From contig JAMOMK010000071.1 in the NCBI GenBank assembly GCA_027067055.1, forward strand, positions 1 to 64,000: a DNA stretch of 64,000 nucleotides, read 5' to 3'. The DNA is from Lysobacterales bacterium. Lineage in GTDB: Bacteria; Pseudomonadota; Gammaproteobacteria; Xanthomonadales; Marinicellaceae. A program made the position numbers and the translations under genes. The first letter of the stretch is position 1. Each line of letters opens with the position of its first letter. The notes beneath the pieces are model-generated. The model saw only the letters and a list, made by a program, of their open reading frames with translations. It ran no database searches and was not told the DNA's origin. This document shows positions 35,901-43,606 of the stretch, in pieces.

Positions 35901-36402
35901 TCAACTTGAAACCTTTGACATCCTTAAAAGTACGAAGGGACAAAGAGTAGTTACTTTGAGAAGAGCGATTTGATGTCCATAAACCGGGAGAAACTTTATA
36001 GCCCGATTGAAAAGCGCCAAACCAACGGATGGATGGATTGTCACTTAATTTATTTTTATTTTGGTTTGACCAATTAACAAGAAAGGCATTGTTAGGTAAA
36101 TTTGATATAACGACAAATCCATTTTTATCTAACCATTTAAAGTCTGTTTTCTTGTCATAAAATTGAACAATGCCATACCTGTTAGAACTAGTACTGTTAA
36201 TGTTAGTGCCAGCAAAATCTAACTCTTGAATACTTGGGTCAAATATCCCCGTTGCCAATATCAATTTATTGCTATCAGCAAGGGCTAGTTTTATGGTGGT
36301 AGGTGATTGAGCTTGTGCTTTTATCTTATCAGCGAAAGAAGCAGAAGATGCCAGCAATAAACTTAAGCCTGCACATTTTAAAAAATTGGTGGTATATTTC
36401 AT
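32944..36402 (-). CDS. Secreted subtilisin-like serine protease (S8) with C-terminal IFxxxFE tail
   Basis: A 1152-residue secreted protease. Signal peptide to about residue 24 (SFADK), then a propeptide-like region to about 235. The catalytic triad is Asp261 (VTDSGLD), His322 (FHGTHVSG) and Ser520 (KTGTSMATP), with oxyanion Asn439 (AAGNSG). A jelly-roll-like domain follows, then two fibronectin-III-like modules (around 740-930) and a C-terminal lectin-like domain with cysteine pairs. It ends STEYIFVNSFEN, the same tail as other secreted proteins here. It probably digests extracellular protein or surface partners. It is alone on its strand apart from the exported gene at 36634. Confidence 0.9.
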   Translation of the reverse strand: MKYTTNFLKCAGLSLLLASSASFADKIKAQAQSPTTIKLALADSNKLILATGIFDPSIQELDFAGTNINSTSSNRYGIVQFYDKKTDFKWLDKNGFVVISNLPNNAFLVNWSNQNKNKLSDNPSIRWFGAFQSGYKVSPGLWTSNRSSQSNYSLSLRTFKDVKGFKLNALVKKYFTNVKVIKTNIPNGYHQYAIEVDSNEVDFVINKLAKFEEVQWVTQYSAQHFFNNEAVSATQATSVPVTTPIFDQGLYGTGQIIGVTDSGLDRNEDWFVHLDKGSGVVTAITDAEATNPPIMGTMHPNNKVIAYWTMPGALDYDIGSFHGTHVSGSVVGDRESNIGGGAGGNVSNPSSSGYDDDDGMAPNAQILFQDIGGGLSGGQVSLSGAGSSPMWKQANEAGAKIHSNSYGSDDGGTYSGSSLRADESLHELEDMIILFAAGNSGPSANTVGSPATAKNVTSIGNLQHGNSTTMRASSSRGPTDDGRLKPDVSATGTFIQSAAGDTNNSSTIEVPIRSTKTGTSMATPITAGSTALLRQYFTDGFYPSGTKIALDSHTPSGPLMKALLLNGTKTDGGFFTNDIGWGRVWLENSLYFAGEARRFRFWEVPNNFGLTTGQQFSVDIGVQPGEEFRATLVWYDLAGPIGSAVTLVNNLDLSVNIGANTFLANNFTTNNSVTGGSADVVNTVEQVRFATPTAGTYTIMVDASNIPGNGTFNSDKQGFALVVSGNLASGGAVPPSPTDPSALTATSNGLSGIDLAWSDVSADYDNYEIYRLQGTCAASDQTTMRFVGQSNSNAFTDTSTVGGYQYSYKVRAFSDDLISAYTNCIDVVSEQVCLLPPTFNNDTVKVANNLNDFCQIGLTWDAATSSCPAATNVKYNIYRSTAHNFTPNAGNLLATTGANATNFSDTTTVSGQPYYYIVKAEDTTTAGAGPNSGNESVEIKEVASTSLGTTTIEGTIVDDVDNLTLMDLNSIWSRSTDQASNGLLSYRSALEGSTNYTSNTCARMHSTTFSIPATPASPPSISYQSRYNIEADWDGVVVEISTNGGASWTDLPPVGGYPGDFNMTGAPPINICGYAASHGAFNGNTAGAFQLVTHDLTAYQGQTVKIRWSLSTDPGSEEEGFYVDELSYNNIEVPQACSLYSTEYIFVNSFEN

Positions 36403-36633
36403 TTAACCCTCTTGTTATAAATTTGACAAGATTATAATGGTAATAAACTTAAGAGATGAAATTAAAATGAAGAAAATTAGAAAAAACCAACAAAAGTAGT
36501 CATACAAGCCTCAAAATTGCATTATAAAAGGGTTGGGGAGGAGGTTATGTAAGAATAGTACAGTATTCTTTAACAGTATTTGAAATATTGGTTTTATCAT
36601 CAATACTGTGGCAAACCCTCCAATTAAAGCAAA

Positions 36634-37575
36634 TTATTTAACAGTAAACTGCTGTTTTTTATGCCACTTAAAGGTTAGAGCGATGAACAATAAAAAGAGC
36701 ACCAAATACCCATAGTTGTTAATGTCAGGAACTGCCACAGGAGGAGGGAGTGCAAAGGCAGAATCATCGTCTTCAAAATTAAAAACCAAATCGTCAGTTG
36801 CACCAAAAGCAATTCTGACATTATCAACATACATCAATGAATCAGCGCCCCAACCTGAGCCAACACCTGTGTTGATGCCAACAATATATAGTATACCATT
36901 ACTGAAATCTGGTGGAGTAGGGTCTCCGCCTGCTCCCACTTGCGGCCCTGAGAGCCAATCAGTAAAGGTTAAGTTAAAGTTTTGTACCACGCCACTGGCA
37001 ACTGTGGCACTGGGGTCGCAATCGGAACAAAAAAGCCAAATTTCAGAGGAGAAAACATCTTCACTTATCCAGCTGTCCGTTACAATTGTACCGCCAAAAC
37101 CTGGTTGGTAGACAGCTTCATAAATAAAAAACCCGTAAGTATCATCTGTTGGATCTGCTGGTGTGCCAGAATCATGTAGCCATGCTAATCTTACAGGTGG
37201 ATGTAAAATAGGGGCAACAGCCGAAGAGCTATCGCGGTAATACTCATAAGATAATTGGGTTAAATTATTTAAGGTTCTGTTTGGAAAATTTATGCTAGTT
37301 GGAGATGTTTGCCAAATCAGTTGATAATCTGCTTTATCTTGACCAGCGGTAACAAATTGAGTGTTAAATTCTATAGAGCTATCGCCTAACGAACTTACTT
37401 GACCAGCCCGTGGTTGTGCTGTTGTCACAGCAACTGTGCTATCAGCCCTTACATTGGCAGGCAACCAGCCAGCTGGTGCTGTCGTTGTACTAACGGTTTC
37501 TATTTGAGCCATGAGGCCATTTGAAATGGCGAGCATGATAAAAGTAAAAAACACAATCGAATTATTTTTAGTCAT
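36634..37575 (-). CDS. Exported protein with IPTL-like C-terminal anchor
   Basis: The ATG at 37575, seven bases after AGGAG, gives 313 residues with a signal peptide (ends LMAQIE). The mature part is a beta-rich domain with motifs SWISEDVFSSEIW, DSLMYVDNVRIAFG and a single CxxC pair (FCSDCD). The C-terminus reads VPDINNYGYLVLFLLF then a basic stretch WHKK, which matches the P-x-x-N-x-[FY]-G plus hydrophobic plus basic layout of the anchor on the large FG-GAP protein. It is probably surface- or membrane-anchored. Function unknown. Confidence 0.7.
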   Translation of the reverse strand: MTKNNSIVFFTFIMLAISNGLMAQIETVSTTTAPAGWLPANVRADSTVAVTTAQPRAGQVSSLGDSSIEFNTQFVTAGQDKADYQLIWQTSPTSINFPNRTLNNLTQLSYEYYRDSSSAVAPILHPPVRLAWLHDSGTPADPTDDTYGFFIYEAVYQPGFGGTIVTDSWISEDVFSSEIWLFCSDCDPSATVASGVVQNFNLTFTDWLSGPQVGAGGDPTPPDFSNGILYIVGINTGVGSGWGADSLMYVDNVRIAFGATDDLVFNFEDDDSAFALPPPVAVPDINNYGYLVLFLLFIALTFKWHKKQQFTVK

Positions 37576-37739
37576 AAAGTATCTCCTCGTATAAATGGCA
37601 ATTTTAAACATCGTCATATAGTTTCGCACAACACTTCATGTATTACAATATATAATTTTTGTAACTCGTTAATATAAAATGAATTATCGTTAATGAAACG
37701 AAGGGGTTTATGTGAATTTTAGCGTTTATATGAATGAAA

Positions 37740-37816
37740 TGGCGCGCCTAGCAGGACTCGAACCTGCAACCTCAGCCTTCGGAGGGCTGAATTCTATCCA
37801 GTTGAACTATAGGCGC
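37740..37816 (-). tRNA. tRNA-Arg(CCG)
   Basis: The minus strand folds as a complete cloverleaf. The acceptor stem is GCGCCTA with TAGGCGC, the anticodon stem is CAGCC with GGCTG around the loop CTCCGAA (anticodon CCG, reading CGG), and the T arm is GCAGGTTCGAGTCCTGC. Discriminator G and the encoded CCA end are present. The 77-nt length is normal. Confidence 0.95.
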
Positions 37817-37861
37817 GTTGAATCTAAGTTTTGCTATTATCGCTTTTTTATTTTCAAGACT

Positions 37862-39049
37862 CTATAGTTTTGCTAAAGATTGTTCTAAATCTGCAATAAT
37901 ATCACCCACATCTTCGAGTCCTACGGATAAACGGATTAAAGTTGGGCTAATTAAATGTGCTTCTAGCTCTTCTTCGCTATAGGTCGAATGAGTCATGGAC
38001 GCGGGGTGTTGGATGAGAGTTTCGGTGTCGCCTAAGCTGACGGCACAGAGTATCATTTCGAGTTGGTTGATGAGCTGTGCACCAGTTTGTCTATCGCCCT
38101 TGACTTCAAAGGCAATCATGCCCCCAAATTGGTCCATTTGTGATTTGGCAAGGTCATGGTATTCAAAGTCTGGGAGGCCTGGAAAATACACTGTGCTGAT
38201 TTTTTCATGGTTATGGAGGTATGTTGCAATCTTTTTAGCATTTTCACAGTGCCTGTCCATGCGGACGTGTAGAGTTTTTAATCCACGTAAGATTAGACTA
38301 ATATCCATGGCTGATATCACTGCGCCCGTCATGTCTTTTAAACCGAAATAGCGAACGGTTTCGAGAGTTTCGGCATCGCCTATGACAAATCCGGCAATTA
38401 AATCTCCGTGTCCACCTAGGTATTTAGTGGCCGAATGAACAACTAAATCAGCACCATGCTCTAAAGGTCTTTGTAAATAAGGTGTGCAATAAGTGTTGTC
38501 GATGACAAGTTTAGCTTCGGTGTTTTTAGTGATTTCTGCTAGAGCCTTAATGTTGATTAAGCGCATATTAGGATTGGCAGGTGTTTCTGCAAAAACTACT
38601 TTGGTCTTGTCTGAAATCGCCTTAGATAAATTTTCTGCCTTGGTTAAATCACAATAAGTTATCTGAACACCAAATTTTTTCAATCCGTGTTCTAAAAAAC
38701 TAAAGGTGCAACCATAAAGAGTAATATCGGCAATGACTTCATCACCAGGTTGCACAAGTGACCATAAGGTTGAAGTGATTGCGCCCATTCCTGATGCGGT
38801 TGCTAATGCTGCTTCTCCACCTTCTAGGCTTGCCATTCTTTGTTCGAGCAGGGCCTGTGATGGTGTGCCAAGTCGGGAATAGATGTAATGAGAGTTTTCA
38901 CCCTCAAAAGCATCTGAGCCTTGTTGTACGTTATCAAAGGCAAATGTTGATGTCATGTACAAAGGAGGGTTAAGTGAGCCGTGAAACTCTTTGGCATCGT
39001 AGCCAAAGTGTATGGCGCGTGTTTGGAATTTAGCATTTGGATTTTTCAT
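37862..39049 (-). CDS. Methionine gamma-lyase
   Basis: A 395-residue Cys/Met-metabolism PLP enzyme. The PLP lysine is in SATKYLGGHGD. TLYGCTFSFLEHG (about residues 110-122) carries the active-site cysteine that distinguishes methionine gamma-lyases from cystathionine gamma-synthases and lyases. SRLGTPSQALLEQRMASLEGGEAALATASGM is the standard tetramer/PLP segment. It converts methionine to methanethiol, ammonia and 2-oxobutanoate. It is divergent from tyrR, and two TyrR-like boxes lie between, so TyrR may regulate it. Confidence 0.85.
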   Translation of the reverse strand: MKNPNAKFQTRAIHFGYDAKEFHGSLNPPLYMTSTFAFDNVQQGSDAFEGENSHYIYSRLGTPSQALLEQRMASLEGGEAALATASGMGAITSTLWSLVQPGDEVIADITLYGCTFSFLEHGLKKFGVQITYCDLTKAENLSKAISDKTKVVFAETPANPNMRLINIKALAEITKNTEAKLVIDNTYCTPYLQRPLEHGADLVVHSATKYLGGHGDLIAGFVIGDAETLETVRYFGLKDMTGAVISAMDISLILRGLKTLHVRMDRHCENAKKIATYLHNHEKISTVYFPGLPDFEYHDLAKSQMDQFGGMIAFEVKGDRQTGAQLINQLEMILCAVSLGDTETLIQHPASMTHSTYSEEELEAHLISPTLIRLSVGLEDVGDIIADLEQSLAKL

Positions 39050-39093
39050 GGTGTTTATTGTATAAGTTAGAAAGACAAATGCCAGTGATAAAC

Positions 39094-39111
39094 TGTAATT
39101 TAAATCTTACA
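39094..39111. promoter_or_regulatory. TyrR-box-like site 1
   Basis: TGTAATTTAAATCTTACA matches TGTAAA-N6-TTTACA at 10 of 12 fixed positions. It is 45 bp upstream of the methionine gamma-lyase start and 65 bp from the second box, about six helical turns, which suits cooperative binding by a TyrR dimer or hexamer. Confidence 0.6.
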
Positions 39112-39158
39112 ATAAATGGTGTTATTTTATAAGGCATTAACTTTATTGCTTTTTTTAC

Positions 39159-39176
39159 TGTAACACTTTCGTTACA
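39159..39176. promoter_or_regulatory. TyrR-box-like site 2, at the tyrR start
   Basis: TGTAACACTTTCGTTACA matches TGTAAA-N6-TTTACA at 10 of 12 positions and ends just before the first ATG of the tyrR frame. A bound regulator here would block transcription of its own gene, fitting the autoregulation known for TyrR. Confidence 0.6.
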
Positions 39177-39185
39177 ATGAGAGTT

Positions 39186-40679
39186 ATGAAGATTAAAATA
39201 ACTACAGAAAACATTACAGGTCTATCAAAAGAGATACTGTCTTTATTGGCGACTTATGATATTGATATTCAACGAGTTGAAGTTGAAACAGGGCTTATGC
39301 ACTTGGCAACTCAAGAGTTAGAAAAGACAATTGAGCGAGAAATTGCCACTAAATTAATGCAAATTAAGGGAGTTAAGTGGGTTGAAAGTATTGCTGTAAT
39401 GCCTGTAAATGAACGGAATTTGTTTCTAAACACCATATTAAATGCTGTCTCTGACCCTGTTTTTGGTATCAATAATAAAGGGGAAATTAGTTACCAAAAT
39501 AAACAAGCCCAAGACAGTTTTAAGGCAGATAAAAGGCTTAAATTGATTAAGGAAATTTTTGTTGAACAAAATTGGGCTAATAAAATCGATAGTGCTGCCA
39601 AAAATACGCTACCCATTAACATTAATACTATTGCTGGTGCGATGCTGGTCGAAGTGCGCGGTATTAGTCAAAATAATCAACAGTCTATTGGTGCAGTTTT
39701 AATCTTTCACAAACCTGAATCGATAACCACTCGCTCACATATTATTCAGAGTGTAGACATGAAGGGTTTTGATGCCCTTGTTGCTGTTGATAAGCAGATG
39801 ATAGAGATAATTAATCGTGCCAAACATCTATGCAGCCCACATGTCCCTTTGGTTATTAGTGGAGAGGCTGGAGTCGGCAAAAAAACCATAGCCAAGGCAA
39901 TTCATTTTGCTAGTGAAAGAAAGAATAAGTTGTTTTCTAGTATTAATTGCAGTACCAGCAAACAAGCGCAAATGATGGAAGATTTATTTGGTTTGGCGCA
40001 CCCTCGGCATGGACGGGCTGGTATATTGGAAATTACTGATGGGGGAACGGTTTATATTAATGATGTTCAAGATTTATCCCGGGCTTGTCAAATTAAATTA
40101 TTGCAATTTATTCAATCCAATGACTTCAAACGAATCGGTGGAAAAGAAATGCGCAAGTCTAATGTCAAGTTAATCGTCTCAAGTCCACAAGCATTAAATA
40201 AATATGTAGAGAATAACCAAATTAGCGATGCCTTATTTTATGCTCTAGATGTTACGCAATTATCCATACCCCCTTTGCGAGACAGAAAAGACGATATTGA
40301 ACCCTTGATTACTGGCTTTTTGTTAGAGTTCAAGGAGCAGGGTGGTAAAGTGTTACAAGAATTATCTTTTGCTGCCATTAATAAGTTAAAATCATACTAT
40401 TGGCCAGGAAATATAACCCAACTCAAAGATGTTGTTTATAAGGCCTGCTTGTTATCGGATGGTCAAATTATAGAAGATTACCACATTGAAATTGATGGTC
40501 ATGTTCATATTCAAAGCAGCTTAGAGGATTGCAGCTTGCCACAAGCGGTAGCGGAGTTTGAAAAGCACTTTTTACAGCATTGGTATCAAAAATATCCGTC
40601 AACACGAAAATTAGCCGCACAACTAGGTGTATCGCACACTACAATTGCGCAAAAATTAAATAAATATCACTTAGCATAA
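39186..40679 (+). CDS. tyrR: TyrR-family transcriptional regulator
   Basis: The ATG at 39186 aligns with the start of E. coli TyrR (short N-terminal ACT domain, MKIKITTENITGLSKEILSLL), giving 497 residues; an earlier in-frame ATG is at 39177. A PAS-like domain follows (about 75-190), then a sigma-54-type AAA+ domain with Walker A SGEAGVGKKT, and a C-terminal Fis-like helix-turn-helix (TRKLAAQLGVSHTTIAQKLNKY). The GAFTGA loop is absent (LAHPRHG), as in TyrR proper. It controls aromatic amino acid transport and metabolism; here its boxes also point to methionine gamma-lyase. Four bases separate it from hemH. Confidence 0.88.
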   Translation: MKIKITTENITGLSKEILSLLATYDIDIQRVEVETGLMHLATQELEKTIEREIATKLMQIKGVKWVESIAVMPVNERNLFLNTILNAVSDPVFGINNKGEISYQNKQAQDSFKADKRLKLIKEIFVEQNWANKIDSAAKNTLPININTIAGAMLVEVRGISQNNQQSIGAVLIFHKPESITTRSHIIQSVDMKGFDALVAVDKQMIEIINRAKHLCSPHVPLVISGEAGVGKKTIAKAIHFASERKNKLFSSINCSTSKQAQMMEDLFGLAHPRHGRAGILEITDGGTVYINDVQDLSRACQIKLLQFIQSNDFKRIGGKEMRKSNVKLIVSSPQALNKYVENNQISDALFYALDVTQLSIPPLRDRKDDIEPLITGFLLEFKEQGGKVLQELSFAAINKLKSYYWPGNITQLKDVVYKACLLSDGQIIEDYHIEIDGHVHIQSSLEDCSLPQAVAEFEKHFLQHWYQKYPSTRKLAAQLGVSHTTIAQKLNKYHLA

Positions 40680-40683
40680 AGAA

Positions 40684-41679
40684 ATGTCGACACAAAATAA
40701 AATTGGTGTATTAATCACAAATCTCGGTTCGCCTGATGCGCCAACCAAGCAAGCTCTACGCAAATACCTAAAACAATTTTTGAGTGATAAACGTGTTATT
40801 CAGCCTGTTGTTGGGCGTTTGGCTTGGTGGTTGATTTTAAATGTTATTATCCTCAATACAAGACCGAAAAAATCAGCCAAATTGTACCTGTCTATTTGGA
40901 ATAAATTTGGTAAAGGTGCACCGTTAGTTGACATTAGTTACAAGCAGTTGGTTGCGCTAAGAGAAAAATTTCAGGGTGATTCCTTAGCGTTTGCTCTAGC
41001 TATGCGTTACGGTTCTCCATCAATTGAAAATGGTGTTAAAGAATTAATGCAAAAAGGGGTGGATGAAATTATTGTCTTTCCGCTTTACCCCCAGTACTCA
41101 CGTACAACAACCGAATCAACATTTGATGAAATTCATTCCATAGAAAAGACCGAATTCAATGGACCAAAGGTGAAGTTAGTTAAGAATTACCATGATAATC
41201 CCCTTTATATTCAGGCGTTAAAAACGAGTGTTTTAATACACCAAAAAATTTATGGAAAACCGCAGAAGTTAGTCATTTCTTTTCATGGCATTCCAAAAAT
41301 ATACGTGGAAAATGGTGATGCTTACCCTCAACAATGCCAAAGAACAGCCGATTTATTAATCGAAGCATTGGGGTTAAATCCTGATGAGTGCTTGGTTTGT
41401 TATCAGTCAATATTTGGTAAACTTGAGTGGATAAAACCTTATTTAGATGTAACTTTAAAATCATTGCCGGCACTAGGTATTAAAGACGTACAAGTTATTT
41501 GTCCAGGATTTGCAGCAGATTGTTTGGAAACTTTGGAAGAGATTGAACATGAAAATAAAGAATATTTCCTTACTGCTGGTGGAGAGAAATACAGTTATAT
41601 CCCTGCTTTAAACGATTCCAAGGCTCATATTGAGTGTTTGTCAAATATCATAGAGAATACATTAAAAGATGAATCATAA
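40684..41679 (+). CDS. hemH: Ferrochelatase
   Basis: A 331-residue enzyme inserting iron into protoporphyrin IX, last step of haem synthesis. N-terminal LITNLGSPDAPTKQALRKYLKQFLSD, LAMRYGSPSIENG, FPLYPQYSRTTTEST, and the catalytic histidine in SFHGIPKIYVENGDAYPQQC are all in order. YQSIFGKLEWIKPYLD and VICPGFAADCLETLEEI complete the family pattern. It lies four bases after tyrR and overlaps ribD by 11 bp, so probably co-transcribed. The protein appears membrane-peripheral. Confidence 0.95.
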   Translation: MSTQNKIGVLITNLGSPDAPTKQALRKYLKQFLSDKRVIQPVVGRLAWWLILNVIILNTRPKKSAKLYLSIWNKFGKGAPLVDISYKQLVALREKFQGDSLAFALAMRYGSPSIENGVKELMQKGVDEIIVFPLYPQYSRTTTESTFDEIHSIEKTEFNGPKVKLVKNYHDNPLYIQALKTSVLIHQKIYGKPQKLVISFHGIPKIYVENGDAYPQQCQRTADLLIEALGLNPDECLVCYQSIFGKLEWIKPYLDVTLKSLPALGIKDVQVICPGFAADCLETLEEIEHENKEYFLTAGGEKYSYIPALNDSKAHIECLSNIIENTLKDES

Positions 41680-42796
41680 ATCCAGTTACATGAAAAAAGC
41701 ACTAAGTCTTGCACAAAAAGGTTTATTCACAACAACAGGAAACCCTCGTGTTGGTTGTGTATTAGTTTCTCGTGGTCACATTGTTGGCAAAGGTTACCAC
41801 AAAAGAGTGGGAGAGCCACATGCTGAGGTTTTTGCTATAGAAAATGCGGATGATTTTGCCGAAGGAGCAACGGCATTTGTTACCTTGGAACCGTGCAGTC
41901 ATTTTGGAAAAAATCCTCCTTGTGCTGATGCCTTAATTAAAGCGAAAGTAAAAAAAGTCGTTATATGTAACAAAGACCCCAACTCTTTGGTGGCAGGAAA
42001 GGGCATAGCAAAACTCAAAGCTGCAGGCATTAAGGTGAAAATGTCAAAAGAGAAGGCAAAAGGTGAAGAACTTAATGTTGGATTTTTTCATCGCATGAAA
42101 ACAGGCCTGCCTTTTGTGCGTTTAAAAATGGAACAATCCTTAGATGGGCGATCAGCCATAGCAAGTGGTAAAACTTATCGAACCACGGAAAGTAAAGTCC
42201 GTCAAGATAGTCAGTACTGGAGAGCAAGAAGCCAAGCAATTTTGACGGGAATTGAAACCGTTTTACATGATGATTGTCGTTTAACAGTTCGTGTTGATGA
42301 ACTGCCAAAAAAATACCGTAAGCTTCCCAATGATTTTGATAATTACCAACCCATGCGAATGGTGTTGGATACACATTTACGCATTAATCTGGATGCAAGA
42401 ATTTTACAGGGACTAGGGCGAAAAGTTGTTATGACAGCTAGCCTCAATTTTGAAAAAATTAAACAACTGGAATCACAAGGTGTGGAAGTCGTTCCCATGC
42501 CAACAATAGATGGGGTGATTGATTTAAATGCTGTCTTGGTTTGGTTAGGTACACAGCAGATAAATGAGTTACTGGTTGAGACAGGCGCTAGATTGGCAGG
42601 AAGTTTTATAAATCAAAGCTTAGTTAATCAACTCATTATTTACACAGCTCCTGTGATTATGGGGTCGCTTGCTCGTCCTCTTTTTGAACTTGAAATTGAT
42701 AAAATGCAAAATAGTATTAGGCTTAAGGGTGTTAAGGTGAAAAGACTTGGTAAGGATTTAAGGTGTCTGATTGACTCAGTTAAGACGACAGTCTGA
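41669..42796 (+). CDS. ribD: Bifunctional riboflavin biosynthesis deaminase/reductase
   Basis: A 375-residue two-domain enzyme. The N-terminal deaminase (about 1-145) has the zinc-site signature HAEVFAIENA, TLEPCSHFGKNPPCADALI and the NP...VGCV start. The C-terminal reductase (about 150-375) has FVRLKMEQSLDGRSA and ETGARLAGSFINQSLVNQL. It carries out the second and third steps of riboflavin synthesis. The gene overlaps hemH. FMN is used by many nearby flavoproteins, but no rib operon or FMN riboswitch is present here. Confidence 0.93.
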   Translation: MNHKSSYMKKALSLAQKGLFTTTGNPRVGCVLVSRGHIVGKGYHKRVGEPHAEVFAIENADDFAEGATAFVTLEPCSHFGKNPPCADALIKAKVKKVVICNKDPNSLVAGKGIAKLKAAGIKVKMSKEKAKGEELNVGFFHRMKTGLPFVRLKMEQSLDGRSAIASGKTYRTTESKVRQDSQYWRARSQAILTGIETVLHDDCRLTVRVDELPKKYRKLPNDFDNYQPMRMVLDTHLRINLDARILQGLGRKVVMTASLNFEKIKQLESQGVEVVPMPTIDGVIDLNAVLVWLGTQQINELLVETGARLAGSFINQSLVNQLIIYTAPVIMGSLARPLFELEIDKMQNSIRLKGVKVKRLGKDLRCLIDSVKTTV

Positions 42797-42833
42797 AACT
42801 GTCGCCTTGTTACGTATTGTGAAGAGTACTTAC

Positions 42834-43481
42834 TTACAGTGATTTTTTACAAAAATACCAATCAGTGCATTCATAACCCTCTTGTGCGCGTTTTTTTGCA
42901 TCGGCCATTGTTTTTGGTGGAGGAACGATAACTTTATCGCCTGGCTGCCAATTTTCAGGAGTTGCAACGCCATGTTTATCAGATGTTTGTAGCGCCTTCA
43001 CTAACCTTAGAATCTCATCAATCGAACGCCCATTGCTCATTGGATAATAAACCATTGCACGTAAAACCCCTTTATCATCAATAATGAAAGTGGCTCTAAC
43101 GGCCGAAGTATCGGCAGCCCCAGGGTGAATCATGCCGTAGCTTTTTGCTACCGTCATGCTTAAATCTTCAATAATTGGGAATGGTATATCAACTTCAAAA
43201 TTCTTCTTGATATTATCCACCCATGCCATGTGTGAAAAGACACTGTCAATTGATAAACCCAATAACTGTGTGTTAATATCTGCAAAATCTCCATGGCGTT
43301 TTGCAAAAGCTATAAATTCAGTCGTGCAGACAGGCGTGAAGTCGGCAGGGTGTGAAAAAAGGACTAACCACTGCCCTTTATAATCATCTAAAGACCTTGG
43401 TCCGTGTGTTGTTTCGGCTTTAAAAAAAGGAGCCGGAGCATTTAATTGTGGAAATGTTGCTACTGTATTTTCGTTGTTCAT
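42834..43481 (-). CDS. 1-Cys peroxiredoxin (Prx6 family)
   Basis: A 215-residue peroxiredoxin. The peroxidatic cysteine is in DFTPVCTTEFIAFAKRH (about residue 48), the Prx6/AhpC-like motif. The C-terminal extension (LVKALQTSDKHGVATPENWQPGDKVIVPPP) is characteristic of Prx6-type enzymes. It reduces hydrogen peroxide and organic hydroperoxides with an external thiol. The C-terminal CTDWYFCKKSL adds two cysteines, a variant that may form a resolving disulfide. A strong promoter is visible upstream. Confidence 0.9.
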   Translation of the reverse strand: MNNENTVATFPQLNAPAPFFKAETTHGPRSLDDYKGQWLVLFSHPADFTPVCTTEFIAFAKRHGDFADINTQLLGLSIDSVFSHMAWVDNIKKNFEVDIPFPIIEDLSMTVAKSYGMIHPGAADTSAVRATFIIDDKGVLRAMVYYPMSNGRSIDEILRLVKALQTSDKHGVATPENWQPGDKVIVPPPKTMADAKKRAQEGYECTDWYFCKKSL

Positions 43482-43515
43482 AATAATAACCTCTAGTTAG
43501 TGTAGTTGAGTTCCT

Positions 43516-43543
43516 ATTATAGGGCTAAAAGATAATTTGTAAA
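43516..43543 (-). promoter_or_regulatory. Promoter of the peroxiredoxin gene
   Basis: On the minus strand, TTTACA (-35, 43538-43543) and TATAAT (-10, 43516-43521) are separated by 16 bp, 34 bp upstream of the start codon. AGAGG precedes the ATG. Confidence 0.65.
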
Positions 43544-43606
43544 ATAGAACGTTTGAATCATATCATTCTAAAATATCTATCAAAGTATAATAACAATTGT
43601 TTCCTT

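Noticed and set aside
37862-39049. Cystathionine gamma-synthase or O-acetylhomoserine sulfhydrylase as identity
   Set aside because: The YGCTF cysteine and flanking residues match methionine gamma-lyase; the others normally lack this cysteine. Some uncertainty remains without an assay.
39050-39176. SAM riboswitch upstream of the methionine gamma-lyase gene
   Set aside because: No conserved stem or core is visible; the gap holds TyrR-like boxes instead.
39186-40679. Sigma-54-dependent activator as identity of the AAA+ regulator
   Set aside because: The GAFTGA loop needed to contact sigma-54 is missing, and the N-terminal ACT domain fits TyrR.
42797-42833. Short GACAG/CTGTC stem after ribD as a terminator
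   Set aside because: Five-base stem and no T-run; too weak to call.
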